Source: Oscarella lobularis
Taxonomy: Eukaryota; Porifera; Homoscleromorpha; Homosclerophorida; Oscarellidae
Assembly: GCF_947507565.1 (NCBI RefSeq)
Contig: NC_089186.1
Location: 1,054,001 to 1,118,000, forward strand
DNA: 64,000 nucleotides
Reading direction: 5' to 3'
Positions 9,361-20,189 of this stretch are shown here, in pieces (positions within the stretch are counted from its first letter, which is position 1; each line of letters starts with the position of its first letter). Both the position numbers and the translations under genes were made by a program. The notes under the pieces are model-generated. The model made no database searches, had not been told where the DNA came from, and saw only the letters and a list, made by a program, of their open reading frames with translations.

Positions 9361-9811
9361 TCTAGGTATAATGACTGGCACTTTTTCTCATCTTTTGGGC
9401 CTAAGGATGATACTAATGATGATACTGGAGGATCACACTGAAACAAGTGAGGTTTCCCGTCGTCCCCTCCAAGCAATGAAAACGGAAACTCCAAAAGGTC
9501 TGACACCACTATACAAAGCATTTTATTTTATTAATAATCGTGCCTTTTTTCTGAGTACCCTGATTAGGTGAATTCTTGTATGACGTTGGATCTCGTCGTT
9601 GGGATTGCCCCTCGATATATCAGGCGATTACTCTTGAGCTATTTTACCCGCCTTTTTGACGAGAAGCCTTATAAAATCTAAATTTAACAAAAGCATACAA
9701 ACCATTATATTTTAATTACCCCATAATCAGCGGCCAACCCACTGCAAATCATTCCCGCGTGATTAGCCATCATTTCGATCTAAAGGAGACGTCGTTCCAG
9801 AAAAAATCCCA
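9361..9811. other. Intergenic, no gene seen
   Basis: AT-rich sequence with scattered short frames and no convincing coding features. It ends at the promoter of the first kinase copy. Confidence 0.5.
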
Positions 9812-9818
9812 TATAAAA
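9812..9818 (+). promoter_or_regulatory. TATA box upstream of the truncated kinase gene
   Basis: ATATAAAAGG followed by GGCGGG; a GACGTC (CRE-like) site lies about 25 bp upstream. It suggests that the 5'-truncated kinase copy has its own promoter, not shared with the second copy. Confidence 0.45.
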
Positions 9819-10017
9819 GGGGCGGGATTACTTTTTTGATGCTGTCGATGTGGAGACCCGATCGTTTTTTTTTTTTCTCTCTCGCTATTGCAACTCCGTT
9901 CGACGCTGAACTTTACGTATAGAAGTCCGTACGTTCTTTATCGTCCGTTTTAAGCCCACGGAAGGAATACCAGCGGCTGCGAGTGCGTACACGATCCTGA
10001 CAAGTTTTCCCGTTGCA

Positions 10018-12835
10018 TGGGCTGCAGTAGAGCACAGCGTTTGCGTTTGAAGATCGTTTATCGAGTAGGAATAACGCGCCTGAAGGTCGTGAAGCTGGAC
10101 TGTTCCGTCTATCTCAAGTTGATATTCCTACGTACCCACTCCTAAAAATCCCCTTGCCCAGCAAGGGGGTTGGCATAGCCTCGCGTGGCCAGGCCCTTTT
10201 CCCTGATCTCCCGGATACTCCGAGAGGGGAAAAGGGCCTGGTACTTGAGTCGCACGTGATAGGTCATGGGCTCCCCCGTTTGGCACTTATGGGAGGACGC
10301 CTAGATATATTTCAACGCTTTGTCAAAGCGGGAATCAAAGCGTCGCAACTATTGCAGGTGCTGTCAAAGTGAAAAATCGATTCTAAAATCAAAATTGAAA
10401 TCAGGAAAGTCGTCAATTTCTGTCTAAAGCGGCAGATAGAGGAAGTGAAGCTGCTGCTCATTTTCTTGAAGAAGTTTAATTAATTGTCCTGATTGGCAGA
10501 GCGATTTGTATTGACTGCATGACTGCGTCTTTATCAGATAAATATTATACAGGTCTCTGAAGAACCTTTGAAATGGACTTCTCCTCAGGAATGCCACTGA
10601 GCGTCTTCTGTTTCGTAGAGATATGTATGCGTTTAGGAAAGAGACGATCTGCTGCAGGAAATCGATTTTCTTAATCGCAAGCTGGCAGAGCGAGAGGGTT
10701 CTTTTCCTTCTGAGAAAGAAGATGAGTTAGCAGTGGAAGAAAGTCTCAGTGCCGGTACCGAAGTGAAAACTTTTTGTTATCTTAGCGAGTTGCAGTAAAA
10801 CGAATTTTATGAAGGAGAAGGGCGGCAACAGTTCAAAGATCTTTCTCTGGCTTTGTCTAGAAAGGAAGAGGTATTGAGTCGCTTGCGGGATGCGGCAAGG
10901 GAAATGAAAGCAAACTACGAGGCCAAAGAAGCTGCTGATAAATCAATTATCAGTGCGCACACCTAACATATGTGCTGTATCAAGTATTGCCAATTTTTGT
11001 AGCGAGATTAGAAAGCGAAGCACAAGAAAGAAACAGGATGCTCGAGGCTCAAGCTTGCGAAATCGGTAGGCGATTCGGTGCGGGGTTTTTGTATTTCTTA
11101 AATAACGGTTGCCTGTTTGTAAAGCACAACTGAAGGCTTTTGCTGACAACAAGGAAGTTGAAATCGAGAGGGCACTAGAAGAAACTGATGCTTTGAAACA
11201 AGAAAATGGTAAATATTGTTTGATTTAGAAGTTTTACGTGAAACGCCTTATTTTAGCAGAAAAAAATGATTTTCTGGAAAGAAAATTGACTGCAGCTGAA
11301 ACTGATAAGAGTAATGCCAACTTTAGTTCAGACTTGCAAACTTGGGCGTTTTTTTCAAATTCTGTAGTGCAACTTAGAGCTACTGCTAAGAAAAAAGATC
11401 TTCAGATCGAAAACACAGTTAAAGTAAACTTAGCAATGAGACTTGAACACGGTAGGAATATTTGCAGAGATGTTAACGTTTTTTAAGCCTTTTTGTGTTT
11501 TCAGAAAGAAACGTCCATTTTTACCAGGAAAGATTCGCTGAAGCGCAGATGGAGCGCAGTGAGAGCATCCTGATTCTTTCTGCTTTTACCCCTAATTGGA
11601 TTTCTAATCTAATTTAATTTTAGCTCTTCTGAAAACCGCACTTGAAGAAGCAAATCTCCATATTGAGAGCGCCAAAAGGGAGAAAGATGCTCTTAGTCTC
11701 GAACACGGTATGAAGCAATAATTTTGCACCAGTATTGTTTGAACTGTACATGTAGCCAATTTAAATGACCTCTTCCAAGAAACACAGGCGGAGTTGAGGG
11801 CTGTCATTGGGGAAATAGCCGAAAAAGAGAATCAACTTAGAAAAGCCAAAGCACAGGAAGAATTTCTTCACATTCCAGTTGGAGACGTCAGAATGACGGA
11901 CCTCAAACTCGGAGAAGGTGGCTATGGAGGTGTTAGTCAATAGAAATGTATCTGAACTAACCGGAATAATATTATCGCGTTTAGAAGTAAGAGTGGGCTA
12001 CTGGCGTGGCTGCCCTGTAGCTGTCAAAATGTTCTACGAGTTTCTTAACACCGACTATCACCTTCGACTCTTTCAGCAAGAAATTGCCGTCTGCGTTCGC
12101 GCTCGCCATCCCAACGTCGTCTTCCTATGCGGCGTAACGACGGAGAATGGTGTTCCGTTCCGAATCATCACCGAACTTCTTGAAGGATCGCTATCTGAAG
12201 TCATCAGGGCCTCACTTCGTTCAGAATGGCCGCTTTCGTTGCGCGAGAAAATAGACCTAGCGTTGGGAACGACGGCCGGAATCACGTATCTTCATCAGCT
12301 CGGGCCCGATGGTGTTCTCCACGGTGACATCCGCCCTTCCAACGTCGTCATAACGTCGTTGATGGAAGCCAAAGTGTGCGATTTGGGGGCCGCTCGCTTA
12401 GCCGAGATGTCTCTCTCCGCCGGACCGTTAAGTCCCCAATATTTGGCTCCGGAGCGAACGCCAGATAAGTTTTCCGGCGCAGCGCATAATACAAAGATGG
12501 CGGACGTTTGTAGTCTAGGAGTTACCCTTGTTGAATTGATGACTGGGGAACTTCCTGTTGCCAGTCATCGGTTCGAACAAGCTGCTGAAGTCGGTCATCT
12601 GGCGGTGAAGAAAATGTGTCGCGATATGATTTGCTTTGATCCGAGCGCAAGGCCGACTTCCGCCGAATGTTTGGCTCAATTGGAACGAGTTCAAGAGTCA
12701 GATGAATATGATCGGTGCTATCCGAAAAGATTGGTAAAAGGTAGACTGTATGGAAGAGATCAGGTAACTTTGGTATTTCATCTGTCACCGCAACGTCGCT
12801 CAGTAAAAAGTTACCTTGTCGAGACTCTCCTATAA
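10018..12835 (+). CDS. Coiled-coil/TKL-type protein kinase, 5'-truncated ankyrin part (copy 1)
   Basis: From about 10283 it matches the second half of the 48-54 kb gene. Inferred exons: the tail of one ankyrin repeat (ALMGGRLDIFQRFVKAGIKA), several coiled-coil exons (DLLQEIDFLNRKLAEREG; RKEEVLSRLRDAAREM; EKENQLRKAKAQEEF), then the kinase. The Gly loop GEGGYGEV is formed by splicing 11929 to 11985 (55-bp intron). ATP lysine is in VAVKMF, the catalytic loop is HGDIRPSN (Gly for the usual Arg), DLG replaces DFG, LAPE is intact, and the frame ends at 12835. All catalytic Asp/Lys residues are present, so it may be active. The start is unresolved: a frame open from about 10034 runs through the palindromic element at 10175-10243 into the ankyrin remnant without a stop, while an ATG at 10018 (MGCSRAQ, myristoylation-like) is in another frame. 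Confidence 0.72.
10175..10243. repeat. Palindromic foldback element, member 1 (degraded right arm)
   Basis: Left arm TAGCCTCGCGTGGCCAGGCC and the continuing CTTTTCCC pair with GGGGAAAAGGGCCTGG; the right terminal CGCGAGGC is lost. Related to 41802-41887 and 48489-48556. Homology to the second kinase gene begins about 40 bp downstream, so it sits near the truncation breakpoint. Confidence 0.75.
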
Positions 12836-13073
12836 GATTTTATCTTTTTTTGACTTAATTACAATGATTATAACCTTTAGTGTGCATAGATTCTGTTTCC
12901 AGCTTGAGTGGTGATCTTCGTTTCCTCGCTTGGTCTCCATGCAGCGTCGCAATTTTTTTGCATAACTTATTTTGATGCTAATGCTTATTACAGCCGATTT
13001 CGACTGTGCCTTTTTAACCTCATGAAAAAGAAAATGGGTTTTGACGTCCTCTGTTCCCTCCGACGTCACTTAT

Positions 13074-13530
13074 CAGTGACGGATCCAGGGGGGGGGGGGG
13101 GTCCATGGGGTCCATGGACCCCCCCTTTGAGCAAAACAAAAATTTTTAAAATTGAAATTCAAGTAAACGCAGTGCTTCTGTGTGTGGGAAGACAGTTAAG
13201 ATTAGGGTTAAGGGTAGGGAGAGGAGATTTAGCCAGTTAAAGCTAATTAAACACGTTATCGTGTTTGCTGACCTGTTGTAGGACAACGCTCTAATGAAAA
13301 CATCTCGTGAAATTTGCAAAAGGTTCAACTGACGAAATTTTTGCAGATTTGCGCGAGAAAAATAAAACATTGTTTAGTTTAGAAGACCATTTAAGTTGAA
13401 TAATGAATCTGTGTAGCTGTTTAGATGTATCAAAAATACACCAATGTGGGCGTGGTCAGCAAAAAATTTTTTGTGCGCGCAAACTCTCTCCCATGGACCC
13501 CCCCTTGCTCCAATCCTGGATCCGCCACTG
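13074..13530. mobile_element. hAT-like MITE, 457 bp, 5-bp target duplication
   Basis: Ends CAGTGACGGATCCAGG and CCTGGATCCGCCACTG are inverted repeats with one mismatch, followed inward by G- or C-runs. CTTAT flanks both sides (13069-13073, 13531-13535). The interior is non-coding. The CAGTGGCGGATCC terminus is widespread among invertebrate hAT elements. Confidence 0.82.
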
Positions 13531-13535
13531 CTTAT

Positions 13536-14235
13536 GAGCCGACCACCGCAGTTGTACGGGGTGACAAACGCAGTTTGCGCGCCCGTATAACGGCGGAGGG
13601 AGGCTAGTCTCGGCGGCTGCCTCAGGCTGTCCCAAACATGATTTTAGGGCCAGAAGTGTATGTATGTCTGTCTGTCTGTTCGTCACGCTCCGTATTGTGA
13701 CGTCACCTAAAAACCCGTTTTTTTGTACAGAGCATGCGTGACATAGGGCCCAAAACGGTGACCCGAAAAAGGCGCGAATAAAGCGTTTTGTCTTTCATAA
13801 ACGGAAAAATGCTTAGAACCCCTGTTTCCAAATGATCTGTGCTATTTTCCGTGTTATAAATGCGCTGAGAAACCGAAACGACAGTTTTGATTGTCAATCT
13901 CTGACGTCACAATCAAAAGTATCCACTCATGTGGGTACTGTACGAGTGTACGGGAAACAGGAAATATGACCCGTACACATGCATAGGTCCTTCTCAAATA
14001 CAGAGCACATTATCAAATACAGTACGTCACAAAAATTATGGAAACGTTGCAATCATGCAAGTATTTACAGTATGTAGGCAGGACTGAGATGTAGTAGCTA
14101 ACGGCTCTAATGACCTCGTGAATATGTGACAACATAAAAAATTATGACGTAACACGATATTATGCACTCGCGTACGGTAAGCGGTGGGAGGCTCTGCATG
14201 ATGGCAACACGGTGAACACCGGGCCATCATTCTCT
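13536..14235 (+). mobile_element. Interspersed element family E1, copy 1 (about 700 bp, uninterrupted)
   Basis: Runs from GAGCCGACCACCGCAGTTGT to CACCGGGCCATCATTCTCTA. It includes a GTCTGTCTGT microsatellite near 13665 and TGACGTCAC motifs. The reverse complement of nearly the whole unit recurs at 32074-40615 around two large insertions, and a third partial relative lies at 15660-16312. There is no coding capacity and no obvious long terminal inverted repeat, so the class is undetermined (MITE- or SINE-like). Confidence 0.75.
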
Positions 14236-15410
14236 AGTTTCAAATTTAAAAGAATATCTCGATTCTCTTGCCCAAACCTGCAAAAATCTCCGGGTCACGT
14301 GGGCGAAAGGAGCTGGGTTCCAGACTAGCAATTTATTGCTTACTGAGTCTACTTGTAGTGCGTCATGGGTGTGACGTCGCTGTGCAGCGCGCTAAGCATC
14401 TATCGAGGTCTCGTTCTCCTATCTTTTCTCGTTCTTCACGAGTCCCCCGCGACTGGGTATATCGGCCAGGTTTCGAAAATCGAACTGCAGGAAATGATCA
14501 TGGACGCGAGTCCTCTCTTGTGGGGAATCTTCTTCGGAGATCAACCACGCCGTAGATGCAAAATTCGCTTTCATTTAACTACTCAAAAATCATTGCAGGT
14601 GGACTCGACGCTTAGATGTTGTAGATACGCGCATTCGAAGCTTCCCAACCGTGTCCACGCCCCCAACATCACATCACTGCAACTTGCAAGGCTTCGCAGC
14701 TCTAATCACTTCCTCGACCGTGGACAATGACTGTAAATTCCAACAAAGTACGACTGTCAATAATAATTTTCACGTCAATTAAAATTTGTTTTGTTTTTAG
14801 TGTAATCAAATTATGACGGCTCAAAAGATTTAATTAACCGGACGGCAAGTTTCTATCCAATTTCTGCAGGGAGTTCGTTTGTTAGTGCATCGTTCGTCAG
14901 AGTAGCTTCAATCTCTTATCGCTATTATAGGATTATCAGCAATGGGTGATGTCACCAGACGAGCTCTAATAGATTATTTCTATTGATTCTGTTTACTTAT
15001 AGTTGCACTGGTGCCTTCCCATAGTTGCTAAGTATCCCGAACATGAGATTCTTTGGACTTCTTCGACCAAATGTAAATAAAACTGTCAATAATTTTTTCA
15101 GTAAATAACGCATTGAGACCATCTTTTTTTCGCCTAGATTCTTTTTATTTATTTAGATCACTAGTCAAGTCAGTATTTGGTCATCACATCCACGGAGGTT
15201 GCAATGCATGGTGTTTCAGGCAGATACTGGGGCATGATTGTCGAGGCTGGTGGTAAAACTTCGTGGGCTTAGACATAGTACAGTTGATATTTGGAATTGC
15301 TGCTAGTCAGTATTCCCGACGTCACTAATTAGGCTATTTATAGTTGCCTTGTCGCTAGGGGACAGTTAATTAGGGCGGTGAAAGCGAGAAAGGGTCTAAA
15401 CATAGATATA
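14236..15410 (+). repeat. Non-coding block present three times in the window
   Basis: Matches 54500-55660 over most of its length and 46120-46848 over about 14500-15185. Each copy contains a protein-like fragment (SPLLWGIFFG here, SPLFRGIFRG at 46160) followed by a GCAG-GTGGACTC exon-like start and NHFLD. These suggest decayed exons of one unknown gene. In this copy a frame from 14365 begins with a hydrophobic signal-like stretch (GLVLLSFLVLHES). I cannot name the protein. Confidence 0.55.
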
Positions 15411-15424
15411 TGAGAGATCTAAAG

Positions 15425-16610
15425 ATTAGAAATGAGTTGTTTAAGCAATCCGGCGACATGCGTCGGCGACGAAACGCGTCCCGCATCTTTCCGCTTGCCT
15501 CTGTCGAAGCCATCTAATGACAGCTAGCTTATACTCTTCTTCTACGTCTGTGAGCGAGTTATTCATCTTCGGAAGACGCGAAGAGACCGCGTTTCGAGGT
15601 GAGTCCCAAAAAGGGGCCTCGACTGGAGGTCCCGTCTAGAGGCGTACGTTAAAAGACTAGATAATGATGGCCTTTTGTGAGCCATCATGTGATCCCCGAA
15701 CACCCTCAGCACGCTATCTAATTCTTTTTACTCTAAATTTAGAAAAGCCTCTGTGCATCGCACTGCCTAACCACGTTAGTTGGATGGCCTTATTTTCCGC
15801 AAAAACTAATTTGACCTCCAGAGCTAGCTAGACCTCCCTACCGCAACCTCTGCCCCTTCGGTCACGAGGCCCATTATCAGCTCGCAGTTGGGTTTGCGTG
15901 CTGCGAGCTTCGCTCGCAGCACGACAAATCCAACGTGCTCCTTTGCTGCATTCCCTTGATAAAGCTATTTGTTGCGTGCCCGTTATGTTTATTTATCCCT
16001 GGTGGCAACCATAGATATAACAGTACTGTTATACTGCAAACTGTTGAACATAGTCCGGGGTTACTATCTACTGTGACGTCACGTTTCGGTAGCATTTTCT
16101 TCCAAATACGGGAGATTATGACATCACAATGAATGTGATGTCATAAAGGCACCTTTGTGTGTGATTGGCCTAAGAGTGATTGTGACGTGAGCGTTACCGA
16201 CAGACAGACAGACAGACAGACACACACTTTGGTTTTTGGGCGATCACGTTTGAGAGACCCTCCCACCAGGGCGCGCGCGGGCTTCGCCCGCGCGCGCCCT
16301 GGTGTTCGGAGAACTACCGCCCGCGAACTCTCATCCAAAAGAACAGAAGCTGCATAGTCGAGGTAATCACAATAACAAAAAGGAGTAGAAAAGGGTATCG
16401 AAATTAGTCTTTTTTCCAGGCATGCAGAATGATGACGTGATCGCCCGCCATCACGATCGACTACTGTAGTATAGCTTTGACGTCTACGCTTTTAGGACAG
16501 AAATAGAATTCTAGATTCAGTTCAGTTGTAAGGCCTAGCTCCAATGCGGTGTCGTACAAATGGCCCTTTCTAGCTGCGCCGCGCGATCGCACCCGCGTAT
16601 ACCTACGTTA
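15425..16610. repeat. Duplicate of 27592-28070, split by an E1-family insertion
   Basis: 15425-15659 and 16313-16610 together match the continuous block 27592-28070. On the minus strand the left part carries the start (ATG at 15513, MASTEASGKMRDAFRRRR) of the gene whose longer copy is at 27145-27684. Here the downstream exons are missing, so it is a promoter plus first-exon relic. Confidence 0.7.
15660..16312 (-). mobile_element. E1-family element, copy 3, with ACTA target duplication
   Basis: ACTA flanks both ends (15656-15659, 16313-16316), and the related locus at 27.8 kb has the empty site (ACCA). The left end TAATGATGGCC and the right part ATCACGTTTGAGAGACCCTC match copy 2. The right end holds a GC-rich hairpin (GGGCGCGCGCGGGC) and a GACA microsatellite at 16199-16222. 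The middle is divergent. No coding capacity. Confidence 0.65.
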
Positions 16611-16612
16611 AT

Positions 16613-16744
16613 TCATGCATTCGAATCCTACACGACGTGAATTCTTTTCCCACGCCCACACTCAAGATATTGTTTAGCATATCCCGCGTCGCATACGCAC
16701 AGAGTTATGTAGCCTGAGCGAATTGAGCATTCCCGGCCCATATA
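16613..16744. other. Short intergenic stretch
   Basis: No gene or repeat recognised between the 16610 duplication end and the last exon of the kelch/GCC2-GCC3 gene. Confidence 0.4.
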
Positions 16745-18827
16745 ACAGGCGTTTTCATTACAAGTGCAGTTTTCTAGGGATGTCGGACGTAGTCATTTCA
16801 CGGGGGCATGTCACACAATTTGTTGTGCCTGGTTTGTCACTGAACGTTCCTCGTGGGCACGGACGACACGGATATTTTTTGAAATCTTCGCCGTACATTC
16901 CAGGGGAGCAGCCTGGTCGAAACATGTAGAAAGACCATCGGCCGACACTTCGCTCATCGTGAAATCCATGTCACATTGACAAGTTTTCGTAGATCAGCCG
17001 CAGGCAAAAGTGGTACTGCTTTATATAATTATCCTTGATAGTTATCACTTCTTTCTTGCCGCTATGAAGATTAATTATCCGTAGATTATTAAGAGCGCAA
17101 GTGCTATATACACATCAAATTGGCTTTGAGACTTGAAGAGCTTTGGAGATGTTGTGTAGAAAAGGTAGCTGCCAATTATTTGGCTTTGCTGAACGCAATT
17201 GCCTGCACGTAGCTCTACTGCCTAAAAAGAAGCCGCACTTTGGCTGATATTTATCTGTTTTACGTCCAAATTGCACGACTCTTAAACGTACAACGTGTTT
17301 CCTACGACTGACGATTGAATCTCTAGTACAGAGTAGAAATCCGAGTGCAGTGAAGGATAGAACATGCTGCCTTTAGACGCAGCTGTTAGGCGATTCCATC
17401 CAACAGTCATCTTAGCCGTATTTACTGTCAATATCCAGAGATCGGCAACATTACCTCCTCTGCCACATACAATCAGTGTTGTGTTTTGCCATACCGTTAA
17501 CGTCGAGTACGGTTGATTTGGGGGTCTATCCTCAGTCTGCTGCCCCGGAATAGACCCTATTTGTTTTAACTGCGCATGTCAGCGGAAGCCATTTTAGGTG
17601 GGGATCAGTATCAAACGGAAGTGGTCACGAGACCGAATTGTGGGTCAGCGAAAGCTTTTCAAAGTCCATTCTCCTGTTAATCGAGCTTCTAATAGATCAA
17701 AGAAGGCTTTGAATGCGTCAACGATCGACTGCGGCTTGCAGAAAGAGAGAAATCGGGCGACGAGGACTCCTTCTTCAAAAGGCTTTTTCTGCATCGCAGA
17801 ATCCCGTAGGGCTTCATTTTTAGATGAATTCGATAGTACATAAACAGCTCTTTATTAGAATATAGCGTGCGTTTGATCCTAAACCTTCGTTTCGATGTGC
17901 TGGCATGTCCTTAGCGCAAGTTTTCGGCCGCATTCCACGCAATGTCTGAGAAGCTGTTTGCATCTTACAACCGTAAACGACAATTCATCGGTGGAAAAAC
18001 ATGCTGCGTACCTCTGTGCTTCAACAATACTCGCGAGGACGCCGAAAAGGAACTAACATTTTACACTTTCCCGAAAGACGACGCCGAACGGAGCTTGGAC
18101 GCTAGAACACTCTGTGATGCTTTGCTGGTTTCCACGTTATTAGACGACGTATTGCTTGCGTTCGGCGTCGTCTTTAGGGAAAGTGTAAAATTTTAGTTCC
18201 TTTGCCAGCACATCGAAACGAAGGCTTAGGATTAAACGCAAGCTATAGTCTATTAAAGAACTGTTTATATACTATCAAATGCATCTACAAAACAAGCCCT
18301 GCGTGATTCTGCGATGCAGAAAAAGCCTTTCGAAGAAGGAGTCCTCGTCGCCCGATTTCTCTCTTTCTGCAAGCCGCAGTCGATCGCCGACGCATTCAAA
18401 GCCGTCTCTGATCTATTAGAAGCTCGATCAACAGAAGAATGGCCTTTGAAAAGCTTTCGCTGACCCACAATTCGGTCTCGTGGCCACTTCCGTTAGACAC
18501 TGATCCCCACCTAAAATGGCTGCCGCTGACATGCGCAGTTAAAACAAATAGGGTCTATTGTCCACTATCTTTGACTGACCGTGTAGATCCTTAGCTCGTA
18601 CTGTGATGTTGCTAGTTGTTTTTTTTTTCCAAAAGCAACTAGAAGGTTGCTGCCGAAAGTTGCGACGACTGCATTATAAAAATCCGGTTCGAGCTCATGG
18701 TCGTACTGAGTCCACATACTGTTCTTTAGGTCCAGTTTCCAAAATTCATTTTTGCCGAGATTCATGGCGAAGACTAAGTTGCCCACGAAAAGTGCCGTAG
18801 AACATGTCTCCAAATGTCTATAATTCT
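16745..18827 (-). CDS. Kelch-repeat + GCC2/GCC3-domain extracellular protein (partial exons)
   Basis: Minus-strand exons in order. About 18827-18580 carries kelch-like strands (EFWKLDLKNSMWTQYD; GSNLLVAFG). About 17540-17310 carries another blade (TTLIVCGRGG, VADLWILTVNTAKM). A Cys-free stretch containing IGSYLFYTTSP lies near 17150. About 16960-16745 encodes a cysteine module (CSPGMYGEDF, CRPCPRGTFSD, CVTCP) fitting the GCC2/GCC3, ephrin-receptor-like fold. Such combinations form secreted or receptor ectodomains. A 1-kb foldback element sits between the first two exons. No signal peptide exon was found, so the 5' end is missing or further upstream. Exon boundaries are approximate. Confidence 0.55.
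17549..18559. mobile_element. Foldback element (~1 kb) carrying a THAP-domain fragment
   Basis: Outer ends AATAGACCCTATTTG and its complement are followed by long inverted arms of about 300-400 bp. Near the centre the left arm encodes TCCVPLCFNN followed by LTFYTFPKDD, the Cys pair and FPKD of a THAP zinc finger, the DNA-binding domain of P-element-type transposases. The right arm carries a shorter inverted version (ELKFYTFPKDD) lacking the Cys part. It therefore looks like an inverted duplication of one transposon end. No clear target duplication was found. Confidence 0.7.
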
Positions 18828-18944
18828 AGTAATACCGTTGCATGGATGCTAACTGAGGCGGATCTATCGAATCGAAAATAACTTTCAATATCCTGTTCCT
18901 GCTTTCGAGCATTGTTTTTTAGTTCTCCAGTTGAGGTGTCTGAA

Positions 18945-19140
18945 TGATTATAGAAGTGAGAGAAGTTACCTAAGTTAGGGAAGCAAAGGAAGTGGAGGAA
19001 GCGAATCTAAGGAAGCGAATGAAGTGAAGGAAACGAATCTAAGGAAGCGAAGGAAGTGAAGGAAGCAAATCTAAGGAAGCGAATGAAGTGAAGGAAGCGA
19101 ATCTAAGGAAGCGAAGGATGTGAAAGAAGCCAATCTAAGG
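18945..19140. repeat. GGAA-rich array upstream of the aerolysin-like gene
   Basis: Degenerate units such as GGAAGCGAATCTAAGGAAGC and GGAAGTGAAGGAAGC repeat for about 190 bp and end 67 bp before the ATG at 19208. Similar in base content and position to the array at 5229-5345. Confidence 0.75.
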
Positions 19141-19149
19141 ATCCGACGG

Positions 19150-19156
19150 TATATAA
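19150..19156 (+). promoter_or_regulatory. TATA box of the aerolysin-like gene
   Basis: TATATAA lies 51 bp before the start codon, right after the GGAA array. Spacing would put transcription start near 19180. Confidence 0.6.
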
Positions 19157-19207
19157 TGAGCCAGCCGTACGTGGTTTATTGTAGCAGTTGAGCTTTGGAC
19201 TAAAGAA

Positions 19208-19951
19208 ATGAGTGTCAAACAAGCCCTCACGTTCAGCGACCTTGACGGCCTCGGCTCAAGTCCAGATTCAGTTCGGAGTCGCTTCCAGTCTATCTATGGG
19301 AAAAGGCCGGACGGAATTGCTCTCAACAGCGAAACGTACTTCAACGCTGTCAAGCCAGCAATAACCGAGCAGTACGGACTCTCGTGCTACAAAGTGCTGG
19401 GCGACTTCACCTACACTGAGGGCCCTGCAGTTGATCAAGGCGAAATAGTTGTCGGCTCTCAGAGCGTACTCAACTATGGAGATCAAGAAGCAACAATGAC
19501 AGTGAATGTCAACGGATCGTGGACCCAGTCAACAACCGTAACATCTTCTATTACTACCGGGATGTCATTTACTGCAGAATTCGCAATTGAGGGTGTCTTT
19601 AAGCTAGGTGGCAGCTTTAATATGAGCGTAACAGCAGGCAGGTCATCAACCGACTCAAAAACGTTGGGGCAGTCGGTTTCAGTGTCAGTCACTGTTCCAG
19701 CGAGAAGCAGAGTTCAAGTAAAAATGGTTGGACAACTAAAGCAAGAGGCGGTCTCTTTTACTGCACCAATCCGAGCCAGCGGTGAGTTTGGTGCCAATTT
19801 TTCTGATCGAGTCAAGGGCCACTATTTTTGGTTCAACAATGCCGAGCAAGTTCTGAATAAAACCTCCGGCATTCTTTCAGGGTCAGTCAAGAGGGCATCT
19901 GCGTTTAACGTTCAGACAACAATTGATCCTGCTGAACCCATCAAAGGATGA
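19208..19951 (+). CDS. Aerolysin-like (ETX/MTX2-type) pore-forming protein
   Basis: Intronless 247-residue protein. A helical N-terminal part (about residues 1-60) precedes the aerolysin-type module. Strands rich in Ser/Thr begin VLGDFTYTEGP and GEIVVGSQSVLNYGDQEATM. They continue through an amphipathic insertion region (TVTSSITTGMSF, EGVFKLGGSFNMSV) and close with SVSVTVPARSRVQVKMVGQL and VSFTAPIRASGEF. Members of this family oligomerise on membranes and convert that loop region into a beta-barrel; in animals they serve in venom, digestion or defence. There is no signal peptide. An AATAAA lies about 105 bp after the stop. Membership of the aerolysin superfamily is recognised from the strand pattern; target and toxicity are unknown. 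Confidence 0.72.
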   Translation: MSVKQALTFSDLDGLGSSPDSVRSRFQSIYGKRPDGIALNSETYFNAVKPAITEQYGLSCYKVLGDFTYTEGPAVDQGEIVVGSQSVLNYGDQEATMTVNVNGSWTQSTTVTSSITTGMSFTAEFAIEGVFKLGGSFNMSVTAGRSSTDSKTLGQSVSVSVTVPARSRVQVKMVGQLKQEAVSFTAPIRASGEFGANFSDRVKGHYFWFNNAEQVLNKTSGILSGSVKRASAFNVQTTIDPAEPIKG

Positions 19952-20189
19952 AAAGAGCGAAGGAATATAGAGCAGGCGCCACTGCAGGAAACTCGCTCTA
20001 ACTGAACTTTCTCGTTGAATGGTCTGCATGCTTTGTGTTTGTTTTGTTACGTCAAATAAACGCTGATGTCTGCTGCAGCTGAACGTGTCCTCTTCATATC
20101 TTTCTGTTAGGTGCGCGTAATCTATAGCCGACTTCAGCATCCTTTCTCTCCCTATTAGAGGAAGTTGATGCATAAGGAACTGAAGAAGT

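Noticed and set aside
13076-13120. G-run next to TCCATGGGGTCCATGGACCCC as a G-quadruplex promoter
   Set aside because: It lies inside the terminal region of a hAT-like MITE, which explains it.
16610-16635. tRNA-like B-box (TTCGAATCC)
   Set aside because: No A-box, cloverleaf or acceptor stem could be drawn around it.
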